Of a stretch of DNA of 64,000 nt, positions 1 through 10,226 are shown one piece after another; the stretch's first letter is position 1, and every line of letters starts with the position of its first letter. The translations under genes were made by a program, and so were the position numbers. The notes under the pieces were generated by a model that made no database searches, was not told the origin of the DNA, and saw nothing but the letters and a program-made list of their open reading frames with translations. This DNA is from Camellia lanceoleosa (Eukaryota > Streptophyta > Magnoliopsida > Ericales > Theaceae): the NCBI GenBank assembly GCA_025200525.1, contig CM045762.1:86370717-86434716 (forward strand), written 5' to 3'.

Positions 1-467
1 AATATTCCAATAACAATTTCTCAATTCCCAAAATCTCAAGTTCTAGGGTTTTTCCACAAATTGGGACTTTCTCAAAATAAAGTTTCCTCGTGCAATTTAA
101 TATAGCAAAAATTGGTTTGATAAGAGATGATAAAGAAACCACACCCAAATCACCAAAACTTAACCCCTCTATCATGCTTTTCCAAAATCAACAACAAGAA
201 CAAGAACAACAACATGCTAGTTTTGTATCAAAAATACCACAAATGCACTAATGAACTCATATTGAGTTAATGAAATATAACCCAACCTCTTGAAGAGAAG
301 AGGACACGGTATAACTAATTTCGAAAGTCCAAATCAACTTTTGGCCAAGATTGAATTGAAGCCCTTGTCAAGCTCTACAACAATGGTGTTTGGGTTAGAG
401 ATCAAACCAACTCTAGATGCTTCAAAAATCAAGTTTGAAGCTAAGAAATATGGTGGAACTCGTAATC

Positions 468-470
<3 letters not shown>
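1..470. repeat. Diverged direct repeat, copy A
   Basis: This AT-rich stretch resembles 5,500-5,960 in the same orientation: shared blocks include a stretch ending in 'gggactttctc'/'gagactttctc', a 'gcccttgtc-agct' block and a closing GA-rich run. The similarity is patchy and clearly old. The pair could be long terminal repeats or two copies of one dispersed element. No open reading frame here is credible. Confidence 0.4.

Positions 471-502
<32 letters not shown>
471..502. repeat. (GA)n microsatellite
   Basis: Sixteen GA units in a row. The short frames through it give alternating Arg-Glu or Ser-Leu peptides and are not genes. Confidence 0.95.
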
Positions 503-506
<4 letters not shown>

Positions 507-1904
507 AAGGATTAAAAATAGCTTTTTCACACACTGAGCTGTATTTTATAGGCCAAGACATTGTGGGCGCAACCAGGCTATTCGCGAGCACCACCACTTT
601 CTGTAGGAAAAGTACTAGACAATGGTTTTGGTCATGGGGCACCATCAAGGACGCGACTATTTTTCGTAGACAAAGTATTGCAAGATGTTTTTGGTTGTGG
701 CTGAATCGCTGGTGCGACCACACTTGCAGCAGGTACTAGTTTTGGTTTTCCAGGGCCAATTCTAAGGCAACAAGTCTAGTCTCAAACCAATAAGATGGAA
801 AAGAAGTAAAACAATCTAAACAACACAATCCATCCATTCATAAGCTTGAAAGTGTGTCGAAGCAGCCGTACAAAGGGGTTCAAGTCGGGTTTTAGAATTG
901 GGACATTACAAGAATTAAACATAAATAATAAAGAAAATATAATATTAAGTATAATAAAAGAGCTTCTCTTATGTGTGTGTGTGTGTATATATGTGTGTGT
1001 GGATATAACAATGTCATTTAGTACATGAGATTCTCCAATTACATACATTTTTTATTCAACATCTAAGTTGAGTGAATATACAGTATGTAATTCCAAAAGA
1101 AATAACAGTAAATGTAATTTAAATGTCTTTAGACTTACAACAAATAAAAGGGCATAACCCTAACAAAATACAGCACTCGGCCTACACAAAAAGGGCTCAA
1201 AGCTCTTATATAGCTTATGCACATATCCCACACCTTGTCTCAAGGTTGAGGTACACCATCAATACCTAAAAAAGATTTCATCCACGTATGGTGAATATAT
1301 AGTCCAGCAGGGTAATCTTTCGCAAGATAATATGTCTCTACATATATATATGCTCGTGCTACTATATATGTATCATATGCTCAAAATGGTTTCTCAATTT
1401 CATTGTTATCGATTTTGTGAATCCTCTCAAGTGCATATATCTACTAGTGGTCATCGTTAAACACCACCTAATCTAATGAGCTATCTGAAACAACACTCTG
1501 CCAGCGACCATTGCTAAACATCACTTAATCACAACCAAATTTATCGATTTCCAAATAGAAGGACCTTGGCACCTACACCATGCAGGTTTTTGATCTTTCA
1601 TTATGGACTATCTAGCCAAATTATTCCCAACCTCATCTATACATAACCCAGATTCACTACCAATGTTCATTAAAACCATAGAGTTTAATGTAGTCAATAG
1701 TAGCGACTCTAGGAATTATTGTCAATGGTGTCAATCAAAAATTTAATGACATATATCTTAGAGAAAATTCACATTAATCATATATGTCACCTATTTACAA
1801 AAAATCAACAAATTAATTTAAATTTTCAAATTATAAACAAGAGGAATGTCAATATATTGATATTATTCTTTAAACAAAATGACATGCTAATACATGAGCT
1901 TTTA
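503..1904. other. Intergenic DNA, no gene seen
   Basis: AT-rich DNA with a short (GT)n tract near 970-1,004. I see no coding signal, RNA gene or recognisable transposon end. The block around 540-730 resembles 6,050-6,200 weakly and may belong to the same old repeat family. Confidence 0.5.
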
Positions 1905-4240
1905 TAATTGACCATGACGAGATTTCATATTTTGCAATCGTTGTATAATAAGCTCATTATCAACACTATCAAATACATCCTTCTCAATATATGTAACCAA
2001 ACAATCATTCATCTATTGATCTCCCATTCAGTTACGCAATCGATTCTTTATGAATTTCATTACTAAAAATGCTCTTTTCACAGTTGCAGTTGCAAATGGT
2101 AAAATCAACACCCATTTCACAAGCAAATAGACTAGTGGATATACAAGATCCTTCTTTGTCTCTACCAACTTTCTAGCAAGCTCATTAATTCCTTTGAGCT
2201 TCGAAAATTCATTGATAGAGCGCATGTCAACAATGTAGTTATGAAGTTGATTATCAAGTGCCATGAGATCTATCACAAAAAAAATCAGATGGATAACACT
2301 CAGCAAGATAGATTGACCTTTGCTTATCAAAAGCAAAAAATGAATTACTAGGGTTTAAGCACGCCATACATAAAAGCAACTCTATACTCTCCTTCATGAA
2401 ACGGTTGTAGTTGCATATCTATAATAGTGTAGAAGATATCTACATGGTAGTGGTAAAAATTTGTGATTTCAAGAGCCTGGTGTCGTGACCTTCCATGAAC
2501 TACAAACTTATCATCAATGTCGGGGATAGGAATATCATGTTCACCACAAAATAAATACACTTCTTCCAATTGAGATTCACATTCATCATCACTCATAATT
2601 TGCAATCGTTGCTTAGACAATTTAACTAGTGTCATTGCATTTACAATATCTTGATCTTTTTTTTTGTAGTGTTACTGACAACTCATGGGTGATCCCCAAT
2701 ATATTTTTCATCAAGTGTAAATTGAAGACAAATTCAAAAGATTGCATTGTATCCATAAGAGAACGAGCTTCAACTCTTTGCTCATCATGTTGGCCATTCT
2801 CTTTAACAACCTTGAGCACATCAATAATAGAAGGGAACATTGAAATCAAGTTCAGAATTGTTCCATAATGTGATCCCCAGTGTGTATCACCAGCCATTTT
2901 AAGACTAGTTTCTTAATTTAAACCTTACCCACTTAAGAGCACACAATTATTTATTACTTCAGCAACTTTAGCAACTTGTGCTTCTCGAAGAATATCTCGT
3001 CTCTTACAAGACCCTCCAACAACAACATTCACTAAATTGGAAACCAAGCAAAAAACTTTAGCAACATCAATATGATATTTAGCAACAGCAATAAGAGTCA
3101 ATTGAAGCTGATGAACGAAGCAATGAATATAAAATGCTGATTCATTCTCCCTTAGAATTAAAGTTTTAAGACCATTGAATGCACCTTGCATATTAGAGGC
3201 CCCATCATAACCTTGCCCACGTATTCTTGCTAAGCTCAATCCATGCCTAGAAAATAAATATTCAATTGCTGCCTTAAGTGGTAAAGCTGTGGTATCTGAT
3301 ACATGCACAATACCAAGAAACCACTCTATAACAATTCGCCTTTTATCTAGATAATGCACAATAACAACCATTTGTTCTTTGATCGACACATCATGAGATT
3401 CATCAACCAAAATTGAAAAATACTCATCACCAAGATCTTTGATGATAGCGTTAGTAGTTTCACTTATAGTAGCATTGCCAATATCTTTTTAAATATTAGG
3501 GTGACACAACTTATTATTTGGAGTATTCTTCAAAACAACTCCATTGATAGATTTATTGTGATCGACTAGAAACTGTTAAAGCTCAAGGAAATTTCCTTTA
3601 CTACTTGAATCATTAGATTCATCATGACCACAAAACACTAAACCCTAGCGCAAAAGAAACCTTATGTAATCAACTGATGCTTTCAAGCGAGTTTGATATT
3701 CAATCTTAGCTTGTTCGGGTTACTTAAAAAAGACACTTTGAATGTGTTGATTTTTTTTCATATTAACCTTACACTTCTTCACAGCTTGATTATGAGCATT
3801 ATTAGTACCCCCAACATGGATTCGTAACCTCTCTTTCTTGATCCAAGTTATGAATCCTCCCATCACAAAAGTGTCACCACCCCTTGTTTACCAGTATCAA
3901 GTTTAAATAGATAACAACATAAGCAAAATATAGCATCCTTTTCTATGCTATATTCCAACTAATTCTTATTTTCTTTGAACCAAGCAGGATTGAATCGACG
4001 CATTACTCCACTAATGTCTCTTTGAGGGAAGCTATGGTTAAGAGGTTGACAAGGACCTTTCTTTAAATATGCTCTTCTTATTTCATCTTGATTGTTAGGG
4101 TGATAAGATAAATTTCTTTGTCGTAGCCCTGGATCTGAAGGAAGACTATTCCCGTCCGCATGACTTTGCTTAGAAGAAATTTCTTGTGTAGGAAATGAAT
4201 CTTCTACTACTATTGATTTTCTTTTAAGAAATTTGTCCAT
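1905..4240 (-). pseudogene. hAT transposase relic (ZMYM1-like, TTF zinc finger/DUF4371/hAT_C)
   Basis: Read on the minus strand from Met at 4,240, the product begins with the N-terminal region of plant 'zinc finger MYM-type protein 1-like' proteins (SFPQRDISGVMRRFNPAWFK). It continues through a DUF4371-like core (ILVDESHDVSIKEQ, IRGQGYDGASNMQG, HCFVHQLQL) and ends with a hAT dimerisation motif (ATATVKRAFLVMK, then a QNMKSRHGQL-like end near 1,905). These are domesticated or fossil hAT-superfamily transposases. The gene is dead: a TAG stop follows residue 93, there is a one-base frameshift near 3,883, and further stops and frame changes cut it into about five pieces. No terminal repeats or target duplication could be assigned. 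Confidence 0.85.
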
Positions 4241-5490
4241 AGTGGTAGGACTAATGGAGGAAAAAAATATATATTATACATAAAACTACAACAAACCCAA
4301 CAACTCATAAATCAATTAATGTGCAACCAAATATTTCTAACAAAACAAACACAAGTAGAATTGATATTCCAACAAAAAAAAGCCCAAAAATTTAATTTTT
4401 ACCTCAAACATAAGAGGCAGGAAAATAAAACAACATTGATGTTCTAACAACATATATACATATAGCATATGTATAATACATATATAGACAAGACAAATTA
4501 GTGAGCAAAAAAAGCCCTAATTTTTACCCCCAAAAATTTGTTGATTTGTTCCACCCAACCAAAACACTATAATACTAAAAAACAATTATGTGGGAGTTGC
4601 CTTACATACACCGAGCAATCGATGTCATCGGAGAAAGAAAGTTGTTAATCTAAAATAATAGAGTATTGGAGTTTATAGAGTGATCAACGAGAGAGATTGG
4701 GTTCGCTAACTCTTCTGAGAGTCTTGAGAGATACGATAAAGAGGGGCATTTGGGAACATATAAAAAAAAGTTAAAAGCCATTTTTTTAACCCATTTTTGG
4801 TCACATCACCTCTCACATAAAAAGGTCAAAAAGTCAAAAAAAATCAGTTTTTAACCATCTTCCCAAAACACCAAGAGCAAGACTACAAACAAAATTATGT
4901 ATAAAATAGTATAGAAGTTAGTTGCGTGCTCTCTCTCAAAAAAAGACCACAAAAAACACTTTTTTATATATAAAATATTTAAACAAAAAGTAAACAGGCC
5001 ATTAAAAAAAAAGTCAAAAAAAGTAACAACTTTTCATTGGTGGGTTCAAAAAAGTAGTGGGTGTGAAAACTGAGTTCAAAGTAGTAGTTAGTAGACTTAA
5101 TTGTTGACTTTTGTCATAAATTCTAATATCTATAAAATAAATAAAAAAATTCATTGAGGGGCTTCAGGTGACAACCCTAAGCAAAGGATAGCATCGCCCT
5201 TGGTAGTCAATGCAACACATGTAAGTATTCAATTCTCGTACAATATGTTCCATGAACTTTCGTTTAACAATGGGTTTTCATTTTCATGAATTCAATAATT
5301 TAATAATATAATGAATATGGATTTTCGTCAACCCATTGTATCAATATCTACAACAATTCCATTCTGCACCAATGTCCAATACAATTTTCTCTAATAAATG
5401 ATATAATTTCAATAATCATAAACAATCATTTCCAATTTCAACAAACTAACATAATTTCTTTCAACCTAACATCACCAAATTTAATATAAT
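4241..5490. other. Upstream of the hAT relic; no gene
   Basis: This should hold the former promoter and outer end of the hAT element. It contains several short poly-A/T runs and 'aaaaagtcaaaaa' blocks. I see no gene and no clear terminal inverted repeat. Confidence 0.4.
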
Positions 5491-5499
5491 ACTACCAAT

Positions 5500-6840
5500 A
5501 TCTCATTTCGTACAATTTCACAAATTAAGGCTTTTTACAAAATTGAGACTTTCTCACTTTTAAGCACCCTTATTCAATTTTATACAATGAAAATAAGTTT
5601 AATAAGAAAATTATGGAGAATTACCCAATAAATGATCAAACCCTAACTCTCTAACATACCATTTCTCATCTCTCTACAAATATCCAAGGTTTATCTAATA
5701 ACATAACCACACATCCATCCATAAATTCATATTACACAAAATGAAAAGAAACCCTACCTCAAATGGAGAAGAAGAGAAACACAAACTTTCGAAAATGCTC
5801 GAATCAACTATTGCATTGGATGATCTTGAAACCCTTGTCGAGCTTTATGACGTTAATACTCGGATCAGAAATCGATTCTCACTCTAAGGTGGTGAAATTC
5901 AAGCTTTTAATAGAGGTTTAATGATGGAGTGAGAAAAGAGATATAGAGAGAGAATGAGTGATGTACAAATGTCTAAGGTCCCCACATATAATAATAGCAT
6001 AAAAGTAGCTTTGGATCCCAAAAATCAGACCAAAAATGTAGTTTTCATGCACTAAGGTTGAATAGACCACTCGAGTGGTCTAAAGTTCGCTTGAGCGATG
6101 AATGATTGCCTACAGGACCTTTTTTTTTTTTTTTTTTTAAATAGACCACTCAAGCAGTAAGAAGTGCACTCGAATGGTGAATGGGTGCTTGCAGGATCTG
6201 AGGGTATGTTTGGTTTGCATTTGGGAGATGAGTTTTAGAAAAAAATTTCTAAAAAATTGTTTGGTTTGAGTTTTTCTCAAAAAATTTCCAAAATCACTTT
6301 CTCTCTCTTACACATCAATCAATCACTTTTTCTCTCTCCTCTCTCATTCTCAATCACTTTTTCTCTCACACACATCTACTCAAATTCTCCCAAAATATCA
6401 AATCATTCCAAACTCCCAAAAAAACAACTCTCCCAAAATATACAACCAAACAAACCAAAAAAATTCCTAAACTCTCTCCCCAAATTTTTTTTTCAAAAAC
6501 AACTCTCCCAAAAACAAACCAAACAAGCCCTGAATTTTTGAAAATCAGAGTTGTCTAGGTCTATAGACCTCTCGAGTGGTCAAAAGTGCATTCAAGCGAA
6601 CTACACTGACAACTTAGGTGCCTGAACTTCGAAAATCTCTTGTTCGAACTCTGTTTTGAGTCGTTCTTGTGTCTAAATCGAAATCCCGAAAGTAAATTTT
6701 TCAATGGTTCTAGCCTCACATTAAGACTCAAAGTGTATAGAGAAAAAAGGACAAAAGAGTGAAGCCTACTAAAAACAAATATTCGAATTTTGGAGTGTTT
6801 GGTCCAATCTTGCCTAGCCATCTTGCTAGCATATCAATCA
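5500..6840. repeat. Diverged direct repeat, copy B, split by a MITE
   Basis: The 5,500-5,960 part resembles 1-470 in the same orientation. The continuation (6,040-6,200 and 6,540-6,840) contains repeated 'ctcgagtggtc' and 'cgcttgagcga' blocks of a kind common in plant LTRs. It is interrupted by the MITE at 6,202-6,530. Probably an LTR remnant; the boundaries are not defined. Confidence 0.4.
6202..6530. mobile_element. PIF/Harbinger (Tourist-type) MITE
   Basis: It has terminal inverted repeats GGGTATGTTTGGTTTG (left) and GGGCTTGTTTGGTTTG (reverse complement of the right end), flanked by a TGA trinucleotide on both sides as target duplication. It is 329 bp with no coding capacity. Its first 13 bases equal those of the large Harbinger element at 55,610. 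Confidence 0.85.
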
Positions 6841-6890
6841 AGATTCTAAACATCTAGAAGGATGTCTCAATTATAATAACAACAATGCTA

Positions 6891-7010
6891 GGTAGCCCGA
6901 AAAATCATGGCTCGAATGGCTCGAAACACTTAAAACGACGTCGTTTTGCATATAAAACGACGTCGTTTTGACACATTCTAGTCATTCGAGCCACAAAAAT
7001 TCGGGTCACC
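6891..7010. mobile_element. 120-bp foldback MITE with two ACGT palindromes
   Basis: Almost the whole element is an inverted repeat: the arms begin GGTAGCCCGAA and GGTGACCCGAA, share a 'ggctcgaatg' block, and each ends in the palindrome AAAACGACGTCGTTTT, separated by a few bases. No target duplication was recognised. The GACGTC core is a bZIP-type sequence; whether it acts here is unknown. Confidence 0.8.
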
Positions 7011-7623
7011 AAACAATTTCCTTATAATAATTGAAAGTCAAATGCAAACCTATCATTACCATCGAGTTTGGAAACAATATAGTAGTAAGTAACAGGTAAC
7101 GAATAAAGTTTAAGACCCGTGATACTATAAGATAATAACATTATTGCCTAAAATATAATAGTTGTGTTATGTGCTTTACATACGTTATAATTTTCTGTAA
7201 ATTCTTCATATAATCCTAACTAAAAAGGTTCATTGTAATAAGAAAATATTTTGAAGGGGTTAATTGTTGAGTTTTGAAATCTAGGGGAGCAAAATGTAAA
7301 TGAGTGATAGTTTAAGGGATTTATTGTAATGTACCCTTTTGAATATTTTATGCAACTCCATCTAACTTATTAAAATGCATGTAAAATATAATTTTAAAAT
7401 TAATATAAGTTTAACTTTTATTTTTAGTTAAAAATAATTTTTTTTATTATCTATTATTAGAATTAATCTAATAAAAATAAAATTTTTATAAATTAAGAAA
7501 ATAAATTTAAGTTGAAGTCAAATATTCTTATGAATAATTTATTTCATAAAAAGTAGTTTTATTAAATTTAATTTGTGAATAAAAATTTTAATCTTTAACA
7601 CATTCGATATTTTTAGTTAGTGG
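7011..7623. other. AT-rich intergenic DNA
   Basis: No gene, repeat end or RNA feature is seen. It is rich in runs of A and T. Confidence 0.5.
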
Positions 7624-8745
7624 TAAATTTTTTTAGAAAAATTTACCCATAAATCCTATTTTCTGAAAAGTTGAACCATTTAGTCCTAAAAGTTTTCTTA
7701 TGCACCGTTTAGTCCCACTACTTACATCAGCAACATCAACTACAACAACATCATCAACATCATCAAAACATTACCTACATTAGCAACATTAACTGTACCA
7801 ATCGACAACATCAAACATTAACAAAACATCATCAAAAAAAAATGTGAACATCATCAACATCAACAACATCATGATGTTCTTCAGCGATGTTCAAATCAGA
7901 TCGAATCAACTTCAGAACATTCACAAGGGATTGGGTCGAACTTTAGCGATCAAACATCATCAACATCCTCTTAGATACACAGCAACATCAAATACCATCA
8001 ACATCCTCTTAGATACACAGCAACATCAAACATCATCAACGATACTCTTAGATACACAGCAAGATACTCTTAGATACACAACAACATCAAACATCATCAA
8101 CATCCTCTTAGATGCACAGCACCATACTCTTATCCACCACCTCAATCTCTCCATCGTTTCCGCCGCTGACTTACACTTCGACGGTTTCGACGCCGACGAC
8201 GAAACCCTAGACGATGACACTCTCCATCTCATCGATTTCCCTCTCCGATCCCCAACACCTCCGACTATCACTCAGTCCGATACCATCGAGTCTGATCATG
8301 GAGTCGATTGCTACCGTTCATTGTCGGGTTCGGATATCGAACAGTTCGTCATTTCTGTCGTAGCGGTGGTTCGGAGCACACATCTGGACGCTGATGGACA
8401 TGGCGGTGATTTCTGGTGGCGGAGGAAGCACAGAGGTTACGCGGCAGTCACGGTGGCGGAGGAGGAGGCGACGACGTGAGAGGCGTCAGAAGAGGAAGTG
8501 AAGAGAGAGAGATGTTGATCATGGCGTTGATGTTGCAGACGCTGATGTTGTGATGTTCTGCCCAAGATGTCCCAATTCTGTAATTTGACAGAGTGATGTA
8601 TATGCCCGTGATGTTCAATTTCCTTATAATGGGACCTTTCAGTTTATAAGAAAACTTTTAGGATTAAATAGTACATAAGTTATTAATTTAGGATTTATTA
8701 GTGCATCACCCCTTTTTTTAAGGCAAATTCACTTTTTTAAAATAA
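7624..8745. mobile_element. TIR element with a captured gene-like insert (Pack-TIR type)
   Basis: The blocks 7,645-7,712 and 8,630-8,705 are inverted copies: 'aaatccta', 'cctaaaagttttcttat' and 'gtccca' occur in the same order on opposite strands. Between them lies a CATCAAACATCATCAAC-type minisatellite (about 7,930-8,110) and then a distinctly GC-richer stretch, 8,130-8,480. The plus strand of that stretch reads as an acidic protein fragment (DGFDADDETLDDDTLHLIDF, then FPLRSPTPP) with coding-like composition unlike its surroundings. I do not recognise the parent gene. The reading frame 7,844-8,479 joins minisatellite to captured sequence and is unlikely to be a native protein. The outer ends are uncertain because the right one touches the MITE at 8,719. 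Confidence 0.6.
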
Positions 8746-9118
8746 CATAACCCTACATGGTTTGTAGATTGAAGTGCATCGTTAAACATTTTGTCCAACT
8801 TAATAGCATGTGTGAATCACGTGACAGACATAAGGGTGTTATATACTCATTTTCAAATTTAAGGGGTAAATCGCAGATGAAATAAAGCATAGGGGTTAAA
8901 TCACATATGGAATAAAGCACAAGAGTTAAAGTACACTTTGTTTTCCAAACAAATAACGAAAATCTAGGAGTATTTTACTCTTTTTCATTAAATCGTTAAC
9001 AGACCTAATGGTGCATTTCACTCCACAAACGACAAGAGGGTTATGTGGTCATTTCCAAATATTATCGGGTAAACCGTACATGGTACAAACCGTACAGGTA
9101 AAGTGAAATTTGTCTAAA
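8719..9118. mobile_element. Small TIR element (MITE)
   Basis: The left end (aggcaaattcactttt, then ccctacatggtttgta) and the reverse complement of the right end (agacaaatttcacttta, then cctgtacggtttgta) match imperfectly. It is about 400 bp and non-coding. The superfamily was not determined. Confidence 0.6.
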
Positions 9119-9167
9119 TTTTTATGATTAAGTTGTTAAAATCAAGTGTCATTTTTGATCTAATGAT

Positions 9168-9355
9168 TGGTACTGTTTGGTACAACTTATTATAAATTAA
9201 AAGTTGATAATCTCCTTAGTTAGCTTTTAAAATAAGTTTTTTTAAGCTTACTTAAGTTATTTATATCTAATAAATTATAACAAAAATTACATCAAACAAT
9301 CTAACACAGACTCTCAAAATAAATAAAAAACTATAAACAAATAAATTGCACCAAA
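9168..9355. mobile_element. Short TIR element (MITE)
   Basis: The ends are imperfect inverted repeats: GTTTGGTACAACTTATT on the left and GTTTGGTGCAATTTATT as the reverse complement of the right. It is about 190 bp and AT-rich. The target duplication is unclear. Confidence 0.5.
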
Positions 9356-9537
9356 CCCCAATCATGTAATATCATTTTGAAAAATAATAGGGATGCCAAC
9401 AAAATTATCAAGAAATTTATTAAATCATTCATATAAGTATAGAATCTACACTCATATGGGAATGACAAGTATTTTATAAATTTTTTGATAAAAAATTGAA
9501 GAAATTACATAAAGATAAGAAGAGAAATTTTTTTTAT

Positions 9538-9675
9538 TAAAACATAGAGTACAAGTCATACTTAATAAAGCATGGAGTACAAGTCATACTTGCAACCTAT
9601 AACCTTTTATTTACCACTCATATTTTAATTTTTTTTCTCAATACCACTCATATTTTAATTTTTTTTCTCAATTCC
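9538..9675. repeat. Two short tandem duplications
   Basis: A block containing 'gagtacaagtcatactt' occurs twice (9,546 and 9,571 region), and a 34-bp block starting 'ccactcatattttaat' occurs twice (9,615 and 9,648 region). They lie just upstream of the GAUT10 leader. Confidence 0.8.
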
Positions 9676-9964
9676 CACTGCATGTAAATTTCTAAAAAAA
9701 TTGTGGCAGCAAAACCACATACGGCAGCTCAAGGTGAAGAGCATAGAAGGGGACCAAGTGAAAATGTCCTGGAAGTCGGTACAGGGAAAGTGGTAAATCT
9801 CTCTCACTTTCGACTTCAAAGCTCACACTCACAACTGATAAAAAAAAAAACACCCAATTTCATACCTTCCTCATCATCACAACCCTAGTTCTTCAACCCA
9901 AACCCAATTCTAATTTGATCACCCCAAAATTCTTCATCTGTATCAACTCTCAATCTTCAATTCT

Positions 9965-10021
9965 ATGCTTTTCAAACCCAAAGTCTATGGTTTAATTTGT
10001 ATTGAGATGCACTGGCGATGA
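9965..10021 (+). promoter_or_regulatory. Upstream ORF 1 in the GAUT10 leader
   Basis: An ATG followed by 17 further codons and TGA, ending 55 bases before the GAUT10 start. It lies in the predicted leader, so it would be met first by scanning ribosomes if transcription starts upstream of it. Confidence 0.5.
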
Positions 10022-10062
10022 GTTCTTTCACAGTTTCTCGGATTCGATTTTTGGTATGTTAA
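10018..10062 (+). promoter_or_regulatory. Upstream ORF 2 in the GAUT10 leader
   Basis: A 14-residue frame (MSSFTVSRIRFLVC) whose ATG overlaps the stop of upstream ORF 1 and whose TAA lies 14 bases before the GAUT10 start. The ATGA overlap would allow termination-reinitiation. Confidence 0.45.
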
Positions 10063-10076
10063 TCTGAAGAAAAAAA

Positions 10077-10226
10077 ATGAGGCGGAGAGCGGCGGATTTT
10101 CGGCGGCCGGTGCGGCGGAGATTCTCGAACGTGTTTTGGTTGACATTATGCGGATTGGTGGTTTTGTTGTTCATTGTTGTGTTGAGTCGGGAGAGCCGGC
10201 CGGAATCGAGATCGGGATTAACGAAG
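10077..10226 (+). CDS. GAUT10 exon 1
   Basis: Encodes residues 1-50, from [11 protein letters not shown] through the hydrophobic anchor [16 protein letters not shown] to GLTK. It ends on a complete AAG codon before a GT donor (gtaacg), so the intron is phase 0. Read-through would stop after about 10 more codons. Confidence 0.92.

Larger units (their letters stand above)
9680..10076 (+). promoter_or_regulatory. GAUT10 proximal promoter and 5' leader
   Basis: The stretch 9,790-10,076 is pyrimidine- and CAA-rich, as typical of plant 5' untranslated leaders, and leads straight into the GAUT10 start codon. I cannot place the transcription start or a convincing TATA box. Confidence 0.45.

Noticed and set aside
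5150..5190. Possible hAT terminal sequence (gaggggcttcaggtgac)
   Set aside because: No inverted partner or 8-bp duplication could be found on the other side of the transposase relic.
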